The notes under the pieces: model-generated
The model's database searches: none
Told to the model about the DNA's origin: nothing
What the model saw: the letters and a program-made list of their open reading frames with translations, nothing else
From: Dillenia suffruticosa
Taxonomy: Eukaryota; Streptophyta; Magnoliopsida; Dilleniales; Dilleniaceae
Direction of reading: 5' to 3'
NCBI GenBank assembly: GCA_033439265.1
Contig: JAVTVX010000027.1
Coordinates: 3,859,001 to 3,923,000, forward strand
DNA: 64,000 nt
Translations under genes and position numbers: made by a program
Part shown: piece by piece, positions 12,396 through 25,894 of the stretch
Layout: every line of letters starts with the position of its first letter
How positions within the stretch are numbered: the first letter of the stretch is position 1

Positions 12396-12540
12396 AAATA
12401 TAAAAAGCAAAACAAAACAAAACAAACCAATCTTTAAGCAAAGTCCAACTACTCGTTTTATTCATTCGGTCATCATTAAAGATTTAAAACACCTTATCAT
12501 TAAAGATTTTGACACCAAATTTCTTTTTTGTATTAAATAG

Positions 12541-12676
12541 TTGGATGCTTTATTTGCTTAATTAGAGATTTTGAGTTTGATTTTTGAGAATGATAAAAAA
12601 AGATTTAAAAAAGTCAATTCTTAAAATGAGTTTTACAGTATTAGAATCAAATTAATTGAATAAAATCTAAACATCG
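12541..12676 (+). mobile_element. SINE-like interspersed repeat, copy 3
   Basis: This carries the body seen at 2519-2630 and 58440-58612: GAGTTTGATTTTTGAGAATG, an A-rich run, GTCAATTCTTAAAATGAG and AATCAAATTAATTGAATAAA. Confidence 0.5.
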
Positions 12677-13589
12677 GTGGTAAGAATCAAAATCATTAAA
12701 AGTTTTGACAAAGAGATAGCCCAACAGGCCCAACGCTGGGGAAAAATCTTCCCGTTAGACCCATAAGTTCTCAGACACAGACAGAACAAGGTATTCATCG
12801 GACAAAAAATATATATATTGTTTTCACATAAAAAATAAAAAATAAAAAAGTATGACCCCATTTAATTGGATAAAATGTAATATATTATTAGTAGCAAATT
12901 ATTTTACACCACATAAGTAAAATTATTATATAATGACACAAAAATATCCATATTTTCAATTTTACTTAGGGAGATAAAATATAATTATTATTATTATATA
13001 AAGAAAATAAATATTATAAGTGAGTATTCGATATAACATAAAATATAATAGTATAAAAGGATGTGAGCTCAGTTAGTGGATAAACAGTTGATTGCTGTTG
13101 TTGTTGTATAAGTAAAATTATTCAATTTATTCAATAGCTCGAGAAATTTGGTCATATGTGACCAATAAGTAAAAAGTCCAATTTGAATTTTGAATTTTCT
13201 TGCCCTGGCCCTAATTATTGCACATCTCTGGCATGAAGCAACCCAGTTGATGAATTAATTCTATGAAATTCCTTGACACCCTTTTAAATTTTATTTATTT
13301 AAGTCTTAATCCATTTGATAGGAAAAATATTTTTTTGATGTTAGACTTGAATTTCAGACTTAAAATTTTGAATTATGTTTCCTCCTTGCCCCAATTAATT
13401 GTTCAAATCTACATGTGGCACAGGGAAAGTGGTTTCTTTAACATTTAAAGTAGCAAATGAGTTTTATTTGACTAATCCGATTTAATTATTATGAGATCCA
13501 TTAAGGGGTTTACTCTCCCAAATTCTGTTTTTTCATTTCCATGATTCAAACTCTAAACCTATGATTAAAGAAATATAGCAACTTAAAGC

Positions 13590-13890
13590 TACATGCATGG
13601 AAATTCAATAGAAACCATGAACTTTAGTATTATGGTTTCGGGTTCCTTTCTTCTCGTAAGGTCATAAAGTTTGTCATATGGACGTACCAGTAATTCATTT
13701 CTTCCCATATTAAATGAAAGTATGGTTGCGAAGGTATTCCCCGCCCCCTGGCCTTCTTTCGCTTTTGCCTTTAAATTAAATACGATTGCTTTATTAAAAT
13801 CAAGAAGAATTGACACCCCATTTTCTATTTTTTCTAAATATTATGAAATATATATGTTGATGAGGATGATTTTGACAGGGCAAATATCTG
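13590..13890. repeat. Downstream repeat, copy B
   Basis: Diverged direct copy of 11590-11910. The order of short matching blocks is kept, including the C-rich run after GAAGGTATTCC and GAGGATGATTTTGACAGGGC. Confidence 0.65.
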
Positions 13891-16021
13891 CAATATCTAT
13901 ATGTTTAGTTGACACCTGCAATGTTCAACTTGCTTTTGTTTTGTCAATAGTTCACCATCACCAACCACCACATAAAAAAGAAAGTTTTCTTTACAATACA
14001 ATCTTATCAAATATTACACCACTTTACTTTGTCATTCACTTTTTGCTTTCATTTGAAAACCAAATAGACTCGCAGGTGCTTAATGCATATGGTGCATGAA
14101 CAAAAGGCAGGTAATTGATAGCTCTATTCTTAATCAAGTCCTGGGAGGGGAGGTTGGCAATACCCCACCACATTTTTATAGTAAGAGCATTGCTATACAG
14201 CCCGAAAAAGTCAAAAACCTAAGATATCGTGTACTGATATACAATGTATTTATGTTGATTTTTATGAATATTTCAGTATTCAAGACCAAGAGAATGCATT
14301 TCGGCGGGCCCGACCTGGTCCAGCCAAACATCATTTCTCTTCTCAACATGATGACCCACTTAAAAGCGCCTAGGATGCAAAAAGAAGGAAGAGAGGAGAA
14401 ATTATTAGTCAGACATCATTATAATTCTATATTGGCAAACAGAGGTTAATGCCAAGGAGAAAAAGAGATGTAGACGTCTCATGAATCAGTCTATAAGGTT
14501 CAATTTTCTGGGTAGGTGATACCGTCTGCAGCTGACTAAGAGAAACTACTTGGCATTATCTGAATGAATGGACTGGTTTCTGCTTACATTGGACTACTGT
14601 AGCTGACCATAAATCTTGGCATGCTTAAAATAATTCATGATTTGTTTATGTGAACAGTTATGGGGTAGGTGGTGCCACACTAGTTAGGAAATTGCCAACC
14701 AAAAGTATAAAATTTGAGAATCCAAACATCAAGTAAATGAAAACTGCATATGGAATTATTAAGGAAAAATATCAATCTTAAATGAAAGGATCTAAATCCC
14801 AGGTGAATTCATTGGGGGAAGCTTCTTTCTTTTAGCAACATACAACATTCAATCTTCGAAAATTGCACTGCAGAGATTTTAAACTTACACACAAACCCCG
14901 TGTTTGTTTACCCTGCATAGCGTGGACTGTTTCGCATGCTCAATGGGTTCACCGGTATATACCTGGAAGCTGTTATAAAAATTAATATGTAAAAACAGAG
15001 AAAAAATATCCTTGGATCTAAATTCGAACACAGGTGAATAGGTTGATTTTGGATACAACCTTTAGTAACCGCTTCTAGTTCTCAAGCACATATTACACAC
15101 AATGCTAAAACAACAAAATTGACCAATTTACTCTCATTTACAGAGAAATTTTATACTTTTCGAAAACTCCAATGTTTTGATGTAATATTTTTTTGTTCTA
15201 GTCAAGAAATAGTACAAGGTAATACATAGGAATGGAAAAGAGAAAAGGAGGAAGAACCTCGTCCCAAACACCACCTAGCTAGGTATGACTATGACATAAA
15301 AAGACCATGAATAATGTACAGGAGCATGGATGCACAGGTCTAGACAAAAGAGAAGCGCACAGGGTCAGATTTGGGCTTGATGTGTAGGCCCGAACTCCAA
15401 GCTGGACTAGGCCCATGCCTGTTATTATAGAGCCTAAGCCCGGACCAGCCCGGCACATGTTCACCCCTATATGGGAGGATATGTCAATTCAACATTAATC
15501 GAACAAATGAGAACTAACCTATTGGTCCAAAGTGTTTAAAACTATTAGGTGAAACTCTGGAAGGATTCATGAAGTGAAAAAGCTTGAAATGAAACTAAAG
15601 AATGCGGGCTACAAGAACCTTTACCTCAAACCCATGAAAAGAAAATACTTCTAAAGATAACCGGAGGAAATTAGATTTGGTAGACAGCAAAAAGAGTCAA
15701 GCCGTGGATTTCGTGACAAATGAATTCTGCTTTTCTGAATTTCATACGCATTTTGACACTCAACAACTTTACAAAAACACAGAAGGCGAGAAAGAAAGAT
15801 CTAAGCAATTGAAAAACATGAAAAACAAAATTCACCCGCCTGCAAGAAGATTCCACATGGATAGCAAATTAATCCAGCAAGAGAAATATTACCTAACAAT
15901 CGTCAATGTTTGGTCCAACTCTATTGCTCGAATTCTTGATCCGTGCATCCCATAAACTGTCCATGCTGTGCAGAATCTTCTTTTGAAAGTATCCACACTA
16001 CTACTACACCGATTTCAGGTT
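13891..16021. other. Spacer with no recognised gene
   Basis: The longest ORF (14096-14449, 117 codons) resembles no family I know. A mixed-composition stretch at 14450-15000 is less AT-rich than its surroundings and could be an untranslated exon or noncoding RNA, but I found no splice or coding support. The sequence near 15290-15480 is a GGCCCA/AGCCCGG-rich repeat also hinted at near 39180-39330. The 3' UTR of the minus-strand PLP gene should lie at the right end. Confidence 0.4.
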
Positions 16022-18814
16022 CTATGTTTCCAAATCTTCTGCAACAGTTGGAAGTCCACCCCCCTTGACAAAGGAAGGGTTCAGAAACTTTGCCACAAAA
16101 GACCACAATTTATAGACATCTTCAAAGTTAGTCAGAAAGCCCAGAGAAGCCGTGACAACCTCAACTCTGATGAACCCGCCTTTTCCATCATGGTGACCAT
16201 TCTCCATGGGCCTGCATAATGTGGTGTCTTCCAGAGTCAAAGCTCCACGCTGATGCTTTGAGGAATCAAGAATCCTTATGTGACTTAGGAAGCCAATTCC
16301 AAGAAAGATGCCATTTCCCTCGGCTAACTTCTGAACAACTTCTGGATTGATGAGACCCCTGTTGCCACTATCTCTTATGTTGAAAGCCACAGCCGCACCT
16401 CTCTCGTACTTTATTTTTGGGCCATATATGTGAACAAGGGGCACAGTATTGTCTCCATCTGACGAAAGCAACCTTAACTGCAGTAATGATGTCACTAGCC
16501 AATTTATCAAGAACCGAAGCCTGGAGGTGGTTTTGTTGAGACCCAACATATTAATATGGTCAAGATGCTGGCAAATTATCTCAGGTTCCCTCCTGTCCCA
16601 CTCTTGCCCATCACCATATTCTCCATCACTGCTGTAGTCTTCGTCGTCCAAGCTCGTTACAACAGAGACTTCACCTGTTTCAACAGTACTGCTGGGCTGC
16701 TCTCTCCGGTTGTCTTCCATGCTGAAGGATACCCTCCTCCCCTTATTTGCAGCTTGTTCATGTTCTTCCACACCCCAAAATCTTCCACCAGCATATTTAT
16801 TGCCTTCTCTCCTGCCCAACAATCTATACTCTCCTTCTGTCTCTCTACTTATGGCACTTTCTTTTAATTCTGAGCATATTTCAGAAGTGGAACCGTTCTC
16901 AAGATCATGATGCCGGGACATGAAAATTGGATTGTTTATGCTAGTTCCATTTACCAAAGGCTTTCCCAGAGACCTTTTACTTTCCAGTTTTCCGGACTGT
17001 GGTTCCTCTTGGATCTCTGAAGTAAGCCGAGAATCTGAATGATCTACCTCATGTGAAACTGACTGAACAGCTGCATCAAAGGAGAGCACATGGCGGTCTT
17101 CATGATGCCCTAAGTTCATTTCTCTGTCATCGTACAATGGGCTTCTAAACATCTTTGTTGCTGGCTTTGGAGACCGTTTGCTGTTTTTCTTTCCGGTAAA
17201 CCATGACGGTGGTAATGGAGAGCTCACCTTCTGCTTCGTCAGATGGCTTGCACTGTCAGAACCCAGTGGACTCTGACCCAGATCAATCCAGAATGAGTTG
17301 TCTGATGATTCATCTTCACTGAATACAGGACTTTTCATGACCTCCCCAATGGAAACACTCTCTGTTTCTTCGAAAATGGTACTTGTCCCATCCCTGTCTG
17401 AGCTGTTATCCTGATCCATCTCAGTCTCAAAAACATCCCTCACCTGGGCAGAGGTGAATGCACCAGAAAAGGCAGGCAACTGTGACCCTGGGCGAGTTTC
17501 ATGGCTTGATTCTCGGTCTTTATCAACTTCAATATCATCGGTCCCAATCAGTTTGTCCAGACCATCAATAGAGTCACCCAAATATAGAGGATATTCAGGA
17601 GTTATCTTCACCATTCCAGACCCAGTACACCCATGCTGATTCTGAAGACATCCCATCACAGACTTCTTGATGAGAAGGCACCCAAAACCAGTTGGGTCGT
17701 ACCCAAACACCCTATAAAAGGAGGTGATAATGAAATCAGGTCGGAAAAGAGACAAGCCCAGCGAATCCATGTCCTTGGGACCCAATGAACCAGCATCAAG
17801 CAAGACATGCCAATTGTTCTGCTGAGCTAATGCCATCCACTGGTAAGAATACTTGGCCCCGGTAACCCTAGACTGAACTGGGAACACAAAAAGACCAGTG
17901 GCAGAATCTTTCTTCCTCCTCTTCTTGTTAGAAATTTGCTTTCTAAGATCAGTGGAACAAAGTTTTAGGGTTGGCCATTTAAACCATGCACTATAAACTT
18001 TAGCACCTTTATCTTTAGCACCCTGGGCCATCCAATTCACAGACTGGCTCTCATAATCAAACATTGTTAACAACTTTTTATTCGTATGAAAAGGGTAGGA
18101 TTCAGCCAGCAATTTAAAAGCTGACCCTCGGCTAACCGTAAAAACAAGACCATACTCATTCTCGGGGATGTTCAAGTAATCCATTATCCTAGACTTTACG
18201 TCATGTTCTACAGTGCCTTTCTCAGCTCCACCATAAAGTGCGTGATTACTTAAATTTGCAGTTATCTCAGACAAGCTAAATGTTGAAGACTCCCAATAAT
18301 GTACAGACTGAATATAAGAAAACAACCCAAAGCCACAGTAGTCAAGGCACACCTTTGGGACAGACCCACCATCCAAATGTGCGTATTCGTCTGCTCTTAG
18401 CTCGTCGATCTTCTCCGATGACTGATACTTTGGATACATTGTGAGAAACTTAAAGAAGGACTCTCGAAGCTCAGGAATTGAATCTTCTGATTCGAATGTT
18501 CGCTCCGCAGCAAGGGCAGTGGCTCTGAGGAACTCCTTCTGGGCGTGAAGCCTAGCAAGAGACCTTGATCTTCCCAAGGTCTCCTCTTGATTGTCAAGTG
18601 AATCAGTCTCCACATCTTGTGATTTGAAGAGTGACCCATTTTCAGATGCCTCCTCAAGAGCCTCCCTAAGCTTGTTTTCTTGCAACTTCCTTAGAATTGA
18701 AGGGTTCTTCCTGATATCATCACCTGAATCAGACCCATCTTTTTTTCCTCGGCTCTTTTTCTCCAAAAATAGAGCAGCACAGTGAGATATAGGTTTCCAT
18801 AGTGAAAGATGCAT
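16022..18814 (-). CDS. MOCOS-like PLP-fold transferase family protein (At5g66950-like)
   Basis: A single uninterrupted exon encodes 930 aa. I start at the second Met (18812-18814, [20 protein letters not shown]), where family members begin. The ORF extends 22 codons further to 18880, but that stretch looks like a 5'-UTR intron ending in CTCTCAG just before the true leader. The N-terminal half has the aminotransferase class-V-like fold of molybdenum cofactor sulfurases ([40 protein letters not shown]). At the Schiff-base position sulfurases have SFYK, whereas this protein has [14 protein letters not shown] (Arg368). A long acidic, Ser-rich middle region precedes a conserved C-terminal domain ([36 protein letters not shown]). 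There is no MOSC domain. The substrate is unknown and PLP catalysis is doubtful. The gene faces the oligopeptidase gene. Confidence 0.9.
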   Translation of the reverse strand: MHLSLWKPISHCAALFLEKKSRGKKDGSDSGDDIRKNPSILRKLQENKLREALEEASENGSLFKSQDVETDSLDNQEETLGRSRSLARLHAQKEFLRATALAAERTFESEDSIPELRESFFKFLTMYPKYQSSEKIDELRADEYAHLDGGSVPKVCLDYCGFGLFSYIQSVHYWESSTFSLSEITANLSNHALYGGAEKGTVEHDVKSRIMDYLNIPENEYGLVFTVSRGSAFKLLAESYPFHTNKKLLTMFDYESQSVNWMAQGAKDKGAKVYSAWFKWPTLKLCSTDLRKQISNKKRRKKDSATGLFVFPVQSRVTGAKYSYQWMALAQQNNWHVLLDAGSLGPKDMDSLGLSLFRPDFIITSFYRVFGYDPTGFGCLLIKKSVMGCLQNQHGCTGSGMVKITPEYPLYLGDSIDGLDKLIGTDDIEVDKDRESSHETRPGSQLPAFSGAFTSAQVRDVFETEMDQDNSSDRDGTSTIFEETESVSIGEVMKSPVFSEDESSDNSFWIDLGQSPLGSDSASHLTKQKVSSPLPPSWFTGKKNSKRSPKPATKMFRSPLYDDREMNLGHHEDRHVLSFDAAVQSVSHEVDHSDSRLTSEIQEEPQSGKLESKRSLGKPLVNGTSINNPIFMSRHHDLENGSTSEICSELKESAISRETEGEYRLLGRREGNKYAGGRFWGVEEHEQAANKGRRVSFSMEDNRREQPSSTVETGEVSVVTSLDDEDYSSDGEYGDGQEWDRREPEIICQHLDHINMLGLNKTTSRLRFLINWLVTSLLQLRLLSSDGDNTVPLVHIYGPKIKYERGAAVAFNIRDSGNRGLINPEVVQKLAEGNGIFLGIGFLSHIRILDSSKHQRGALTLEDTTLCRPMENGHHDGKGGFIRVEVVTASLGFLTNFEDVYKLWSFVAKFLNPSFVKGGGLPTVAEDLET

Positions 18815-19569
18815 CAAATCTTCTCTGCAAAAAACTTCAATCTGAGAGAGCAAAACCCAGAAAAGATAAAACCAGCCCAAAGCTTTATCAAAGACCAGAC
18901 TTTAGCCCATCTAACTAAAATCCCAAAGTCCTAAAGCAAAGAGAATCAAATCAAATCAAATCAAACCTCCGGGTTTTCAAAAGAAAAAATGAAGTCTTAG
19001 TACTAGGGAGGGAAAACATTCAAACGCACAAAACTAGAGATTCAAAAGAAGACTAGGAAAGATGTGAACATGGAAAAAAAATGCTAAACTTCTCCAAAAG
19101 CAAAGGATCTTGAACCAATTCAAAGAAAACCCTAACTTTAACTTTCTTGCAGATAAAGAAAAAATTAAAAGACCCAATTCAGATAAAGCAACCCCTTTTG
19201 AGAACCCAGATGTAAAAACACAGAATTGGGGACCAAAATCAAACTCCAAATGAGTCAATACATCATTTGTAACATTTTTACCAACTAGGTTTAGAAAAAG
19301 AAACCAAGGGAAAAACCCCAAAAAAGGAAAGCTAAACAAACCTTTTAAAAATCCGAGAACACCCAAATCAAATTGACCCCAAACTCAAGAAAAATCCGCT
19401 CCAGAACCCAAATTTTTGCAAGATACCCAATACAGTGAAAGAAATCAGGAATCCCTAGAAGTGACCCAGAACTCAGAAACTATATCGAATCCCACAGGAT
19501 TTAGGCATTTCTCATGAGATGCTCATAATGGTCCCGAAGAGAAGAGCAGTATATTAACAAAACCCCACA

Positions 19570-19602
<33 letters not shown>

Positions 19603-19620
19603 GATGTCAAATGCTTTCTC
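18815..19620 (-). promoter_or_regulatory. 5' leader, probable UTR intron and (CT)n of the PLP-family gene
   Basis: On the minus strand a donor-like GGAG|GTTTGA near 18966 and an acceptor CTCTCAG near 18842 suggest a short 5'-UTR intron that would remove the upstream ATG at 18880. A (CT)n tract (19571-19600) lies about 760 bp upstream of the chosen start, a common arrangement in plant leaders and promoters. Transcript ends cannot be read from sequence. Confidence 0.45.
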
Positions 19621-21589
19621 AACTCACAGTTGCAACCCAACAGAGTCCACTCTCTGTCCCCCTCCCTCCTCCTCCCCTCTCTCTCTAACGTCCGTTAGAG
19701 ACGGCGAGTGAAAGAACATTTGACTTTGAGAAAGAGAAACCAATAAGAAAATGGAGTTGATATTTGATAACTTCCCACCCCCCGTCTCTCTCTCTCTCAT
19801 GTCTGTTGGTGTAAATAAATTGGGGAGATTAATATTTATTATAATTATGAGGTTGGTGGGATCCACTTTTTGCCTCTATCTCTCTCCCTCACACTTTCAA
19901 TGGTCCGACGGTAATCGGTAATAAGGAAATTGCCAAAAGTCAAATAATAAGATGGTTTTGCCTTTTTCTTCTTTAGAAATCAATCAGCTGGCTTTGCTTT
20001 GCTTTTGGTTTGGCTAGGATTGCAAAAGCTGTTTTCTGTCTAACCCAGGGCCCGATCAACCCCATTTTCACTTGACATCGAATCCATATAGATAAAAAAA
20101 AAAAAAAATAGCGAATCAATTAAATCAATTATCTAATTTTGATCAAATCAGTATGGTTACACCTTTATTTTTTCATTCATTCATTATCGCCTTCGATCTT
20201 GTTATCTCACCTAATGTTTCAAACACACACCCTCTCACAAACCCCACCTCCATGCACTCCCCACATTCCACACCTCATAGGTAGACTGACCCAGATGGAT
20301 CAATAGATCGTCTTCCTTGATTTTATTCGCCACGGCTAGATTTTTTTTCCACTTGTTTCGCTCTTCATATCACATAGGCAGGGAGGCAACGTGGGGATGT
20401 GGCCGGTGATCGTGAGATAGAAAAAGGAAAGAGAAATCTTCATCTTGTGTTTCTATACGCTTGAACCTGACTAACATACGAGGCTAAAACTCATCGTAAT
20501 TGTCGAAAAATACCAACTGACATCCAAATGGGTTAAAAATTTTAAACTAAATACTTTTGCGGGGTTGGTTGGTGGTTGGGCTTCTAACCAGTTCGTGTCA
20601 ATCCTCGACTTTTACTTCATTTATTTTAGAAATTCTTTTTGTTAAAAAAAATTGAGTAAATTTCGTAATATATTTATCCATAAATTATATTCAATTCAGA
20701 TCAATAAGAATTGATAATAAAAATATGTCACTTTTGCTATAATATACTTTCTATAATAGGTAAAAACTCTCTTAATAACCTATAGAGAGAGGAAATGCTC
20801 TTTGTGTTAGCAAAAAAATTTGCGAAAGAAAAGAAAAGTTAAAAATTAGATTATTACATAAAATCACCCAACCGCAAATGATATGAGAGTACATTGTACG
20901 ATCCAAAAAATCCTATGAATATTTGACTTCATACATACGAGGAGTCACTAGAACTATTTGTAATATAAAAATGTAAAGATTTGTGTAAGAAAATTTAGTC
21001 AATAATAATTTATCACCTTAATCTATAATCAATAAAAATATGATTATCAAATTTTTGTTTGGAATTTCTTATACATTAATCTATTTCCATTGCTAAAACA
21101 GATGTTTTCTTTTTCAAAAAAAAGAAAAAAAGAAAAATGATAGTCAAAATAATCACACTTTAATCTTAAATACAGGGGTTTACTTTTAAAACTCAAACTA
21201 AAAATACCTCAATTGTGGTCAAACCAAAGTATGATTAAATTAATATGAAAATCATATTGTTAATAAAAGTTTATTAACATTTAATTTCCCAAAATATATG
21301 GATATATAAAGTCACCCAATGCTCCAAAGTTCTTTGGATTCCCATCCTTGTGTTCCCTGCGGTTGGGCACAAGGCCCCAGATAAGGGCTCATCAAAAAAT
21401 GGAAAGGGCCTAGACAAATCGACTGCAACCACAAGTTTCCAATTTGTTTTACATTTTGGAATTAAAATGACTACCAAAGGAACGGTCGCACCAAAAATGG
21501 GTTGTTTGAAGATTAAGTAATAAGAATGCTGGTAACGATATTTGTTACCGTAAGTAAAAAAAAATATCTTCATTTTTTAATTAAATCGG

Positions 21590-21735
21590 AGATTTAACTT
21601 TCTTTAAACACGAAAAAAACAATATCGGGAGACTTTCTTCTCAAATAAGACCTAATAGTCAGATCGATCCGGATTAATTTAGGTGAAATTTTAGATATCG
21701 GACGATTACCTAACCATAGGAACAAAAAAAAGTAA
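21590..21735 (+). mobile_element. SINE-like element, copy of the 12205 family
   Basis: It shares with 12205-12395 the blocks AATATCGGGAGA, AGATCGATCCGGATTAATTT and GAAATTTTAGATATCGGA, and ends in an A-rich run. The tRNA-like head is eroded. Confidence 0.5.
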
Positions 21736-22659
21736 TAAGAATGCAGGTCTCGAGATTAGAGGTCATTTTCATCATACTATGTTTCTCGTGAATATCGGAC
21801 TCTATATCCTTTTCTTGTCATTTTGTATTAAAGCGGTGAGTATTTAAAATAACAATTTAATTAATACGATTCGAATATTATTAAATTTAATTTTAAAAAA
21901 ATATTTTTAATATAATTTTTTTATTCTTAAATTTATATTAATTATCAGGATTGCATTATTATGCCCGTCATCGATTTAACCCAAGCTCTGCCTTGATTAT
22001 CCCCTAAGCGACATACTCCTTTCTCCAAAAGTCAGCGCATTGGCTTGTCATAACTTCTTACGTTCTTCAGTCGAGATCCGAAAAATTTATATTAAGAGTT
22101 TAAAAAGTAAGAGTTATAATATTTTTATTAGGATAAATAAAATTCATAGTCGTAGTTTTAGAATTATATATATAATTTTTTCTTAAAATTTTATGAATGA
22201 ATTTCTGCTACCCTTGTTGTTATTATGAGAAAATCAAATATTTAAATATTTTATTGTTTAATTAGATAGTAAAATATAATTAAAAGTTTTGAATAATTTA
22301 AGATACACTTCCGTACTAAATTCAACAATTTTAATTATTAAATATCTTTGGCCCTTGCTTCCAATTGTGATCAATTCTCTTCCAATTAATCTTTGAAATA
22401 TGCGTATAGTGGAAGGTTAATGGATGGCGCAAAGATTGCATTGAATTTTCCATCTTTCTTTGCAATTTTTTTTTTTTTTTTTTACACGTACGAAAGGCTT
22501 AAACTCGTCTTAGAAAGAGAAGGAATGATACCAGTTAACTCTCTTTGCTCGTGCTTATGACTATTTAACATGTCAACATCCTTTGCGGTGTAGGTCACGT
22601 CATATTCACACCATTTTGGCTCTATCATTCACTATCAAACCTTTTTTTATTTTACCATC

Positions 22660-22824
22660 ACCGATCGATCAAGTATTTTAGATTTTATCTCAACTAATAT
22701 GAATCGATCGTTTATAAAGTTTAACTTAGAGATAAGTTTTTCAGTATTGATTTTTTCGTTTCTATAGAGATCAAACTTCTGACCATAATTAAAAGATATT
22801 AATTTCTAACTCAACTGAACCATC
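22660..22824 (-). mobile_element. SINE-like element with tRNA-type boxes
   Basis: On the minus strand an A-box-like GGTTCAGTTGAGTTAG is followed about 40 bp later by a B-box-like AGAAGTTTGATCTC, then a body ending in ATTAGTTGAGATAAAATCT. This is the layout of tRNA-derived SINEs. Confidence 0.5.
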
Positions 22825-24468
22825 AAACATTAATATTATTATACACATTTTGATTTGACATGAGTGCTGGTATTGGTACCCCGTGTTAGACAAAGAGCAC
22901 CATGGTAGTTCATCCGCTCTCTCTGAGTTTTAGGTGTCCCAACACCTCCCTATGTTTTGTTGAGGGCCTTTAATAGGGTTGAAATAGAGATCACCTCTCT
23001 GTTTGTTGTATACCCCAAAATAATTAGGTACCCCCAACACTCTTATATATGATTTATTTTTGTAATGATCTATGTAAAAACCATTTAAAATAATTGAATT
23101 TAATAAATTTTAAAACTATCTGATAAATAGATGGTGTAGAATAATTGTTAAAAAAATTATATTATATGCAAACTAGAAATGTTATATTTAACTAATTACT
23201 TAAATATATTTAACTTTCTTGCTAAATTTTATGTGGTTTCAAAATTTTTATTTTGTTTTATGTACTTCCGATTTTTAACCATATTTTTGTTTAATCAATT
23301 GCTGTTTTATTCCTTTGTGCTTTAATTTCCACATATCAAATTTGTTTAAAATCCTAATTTGACTAAAGAACGAAATAGAGGAAACTTGGGGGGGGGGAGG
23401 ACAAAATGCTAATAGAACAGAGGGGCAAACTTGCAAAAAGCTAAAATTATGGGGTAAAGCTGTAGTTAGGACAGCCAGGACATAATTTCCCTTTCACATA
23501 GAGCAAAAATTAAAATCTTTGCAAAATTATGAAGAGGCAAAATTTAGGATTAACTTAGGGTGCTTGGTTTGCACCTGTATATCAAAATTGAATTTGAAAT
23601 TAAAGATTTTGGAAATAGATCGTAGAAATTCACGTTTTTACTGATTTTTTAAAATCTTGTAATTTGAAAATTTTATTTCTAAATCTCATACTCATTCCAT
23701 TAACAAATATATGAATTTTAATTTAATTTTTAATTGAGATTCATTTTAATCAAACTCTTGTGATAAATAAAAACAGTAATACAATGTTTTGGTCCCTTTC
23801 TTTAAAGGGGTAATCTAATTTTTCTTTTCCAACATGGCTTTAATCCTTGCAGACTTCTCATAAGAGACACGTAATCTAGGTAGAGGGTTTGAGTCATTAT
23901 CAACATAAAGACTTACAAGTCCTTTTGAAATGGAAAATTTTAAAGGAAATTAAGGGCACTCAATATAACCAACTAAACCCTAAAATATGGCATACTTATT
24001 TGGGGTACCCCTGTGTCTTTGGACAACCAAAAAACTAGGGTTGCATATTGGGCAGCATCCATTCACCTACCAAAATCTGAGAGGAGACTGCCCTAGTTGA
24101 CTATTGAAACATTGGGGTCTTTTAGCATTAGTGATAAAGACAACTTAAAATACCATAACTTGGTGCCAATACTGACTTTTCTGTTTTCAACTACTCTGTT
24201 TCCAATTCAATTATGCATAAATAGTATAATACACATCAAACTAGAAAGACCAACTTGGAAAGTGGGAGTTTGTTTGTCCATTTTAGTTTACCCTCTCTTC
24301 CATCATTCTCCTCAATTGCCATAATGCTTGGAAAAAAGCAATGCTTCATTAAATGTGCCCAAAGTTATTGAAAATTTTGAACTATACCATAAATTCATTA
24401 AAAAATAAGTATAGCCCCTCTCAATTTAATCTTATACTTCGCCTAACTCTATACATGGTGGTGTGGCA

Positions 24469-24470
<2 letters not shown>

Positions 24471-24504
<34 letters not shown>

Positions 24505-24836
24505 TTCGTTACGTATCTGTTATTAGCCTTTTCTTTTCGTCTTGGTTTCTATTGCGAGTGGAAGCCTAAAAGGAAATCAGACCAACCAAGAGTCTTTTAG
24601 TAAAATAACAGATCAACCCCTTCTTCTCTTAAAGATTAAAGTTGTGAATGCTCACTTTGGCAAAGCATGCGCCTAGCGTATATAATGTTGATGTGCCATG
24701 CAATTGAATTGAAGTACTTTAAGACAAAAAGACATCAACTTTGTTAAAAGGCAGCAGGAATTAGGAACTCCAATCAAAGGTAATGAGTAGGTAATGGCCC
24801 TTTTTTCTTTGGAACCTTTGCCTTTTGCTTTGGCAG

Positions 24837-24871
<35 letters not shown>

Positions 24872-25155
24872 CTTTACACATTTCAACTTCACTTTAGTTA
24901 TGTTGTCAGTTTGCATTCAAAGTCATTGCACAAAAATGAAGTTGATCAAATTGTCTGTAGGGGGGCAATGAACCGTTGATAGGACTCACAGTTCTGGCAG
25001 AACAGACCGGGTCAGTCATGGTCAAAGCACTCACAAGTTTGTTTGTCCGTAGAAATGGCCCCCTTTTAGAATTAGTATTAATGAATCTAAAAAGTAGTAA
25101 CCTTAGTGAATGGGACAAAAATCCCGCTTTTTACTATCAGCAAATGGAATAACCA

Positions 25156-25190
<35 letters not shown>

Positions 25191-25200
25191 CATTTCTGTC
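24471..25200. repeat. Cluster of (GA)n/(CT)n microsatellites
   Basis: Three dinucleotide tracts lie within 720 bp: (GA)n at 24473-24502, (CT)n at 24840-24868 and (GA)n at 25158-25188. No gene is seen among them. Confidence 0.85.
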
Positions 25201-25368
25201 CATATATTTAGGGTGGTTGGGGGTGGAGGAAGGAGCGAAGACCTTTGGTCAGGCAAGTTAGGTAGGTGGCTAGGACCGGATTTGGAATAAGTTTGGACCT
25301 GTCTCCTTCTTACGAAGAGTGAAAGTGTTGGGCCCGGAACGCCCAAGGCCTAGACCTATATATTTTTT

Positions 25369-25545
25369 TTTATACTACACCGATTAATATTCGAAATTAT
25401 ACTCTGATTAATTCGATTCGGGACTTGCAATGACCTATTTAAGGGAACAACCCTCCCAACATAATTTTTTTCATACTCAAATTGCGAGTCGAATTCAAGA
25501 ATTTAGTTAAACGATCTAACACCACATCCCACTAAACCAACTGTC
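25369..25545 (-). mobile_element. SINE-like element with A and B boxes
   Basis: Minus strand: GTTGGTTTAGTGGGATG (A-box-like), then TTGAATTCGACTCGC (B-box-like), then a body (CCGAATCGAATTAATCAGAG, TATAATTTCGAATATT) related to the 12205 and 21590 copies. Confidence 0.5.
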
Positions 25546-25894
25546 CATTGATAGACCCAGACCTACATATCATGCATTGACACCGTCTACCATCATGCAA
25601 AACCTCAATAATTGAAAACCATATAAAGTAAATTTGTCTCTTTAGATTGCATAACAAGAGCAAATCTCAAAATGAGATGTTTCCATGTCCAGCACAAACA
25701 ACCTAATTATCCAAGGTCCACCAATGACAGCACCTAGTCACGCATGCACTGCACCAGCATGTAAGAACAGGATTTCAAAATAACAAAAAGATGAGGTAAG
25801 ATATGACACCAGCAGGTAGCCATTTGAAGCTTCAACTTTGTGCGTAACAAAAAACCAAGAGGGCATAAATACCACCGGTTAAAAAACTGCTTCT

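Larger units (their letters stand above)
19621..24470. other. Large AT-rich spacer with scattered repeats
   Basis: No coding gene is supported here. Two SINE-like copies are listed separately; another weak one lies near 21826-21960. The rest is AT-rich with short homopolymers (for example T-run about 22468-22483 and G-run about 23389-23397). Confidence 0.5.
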
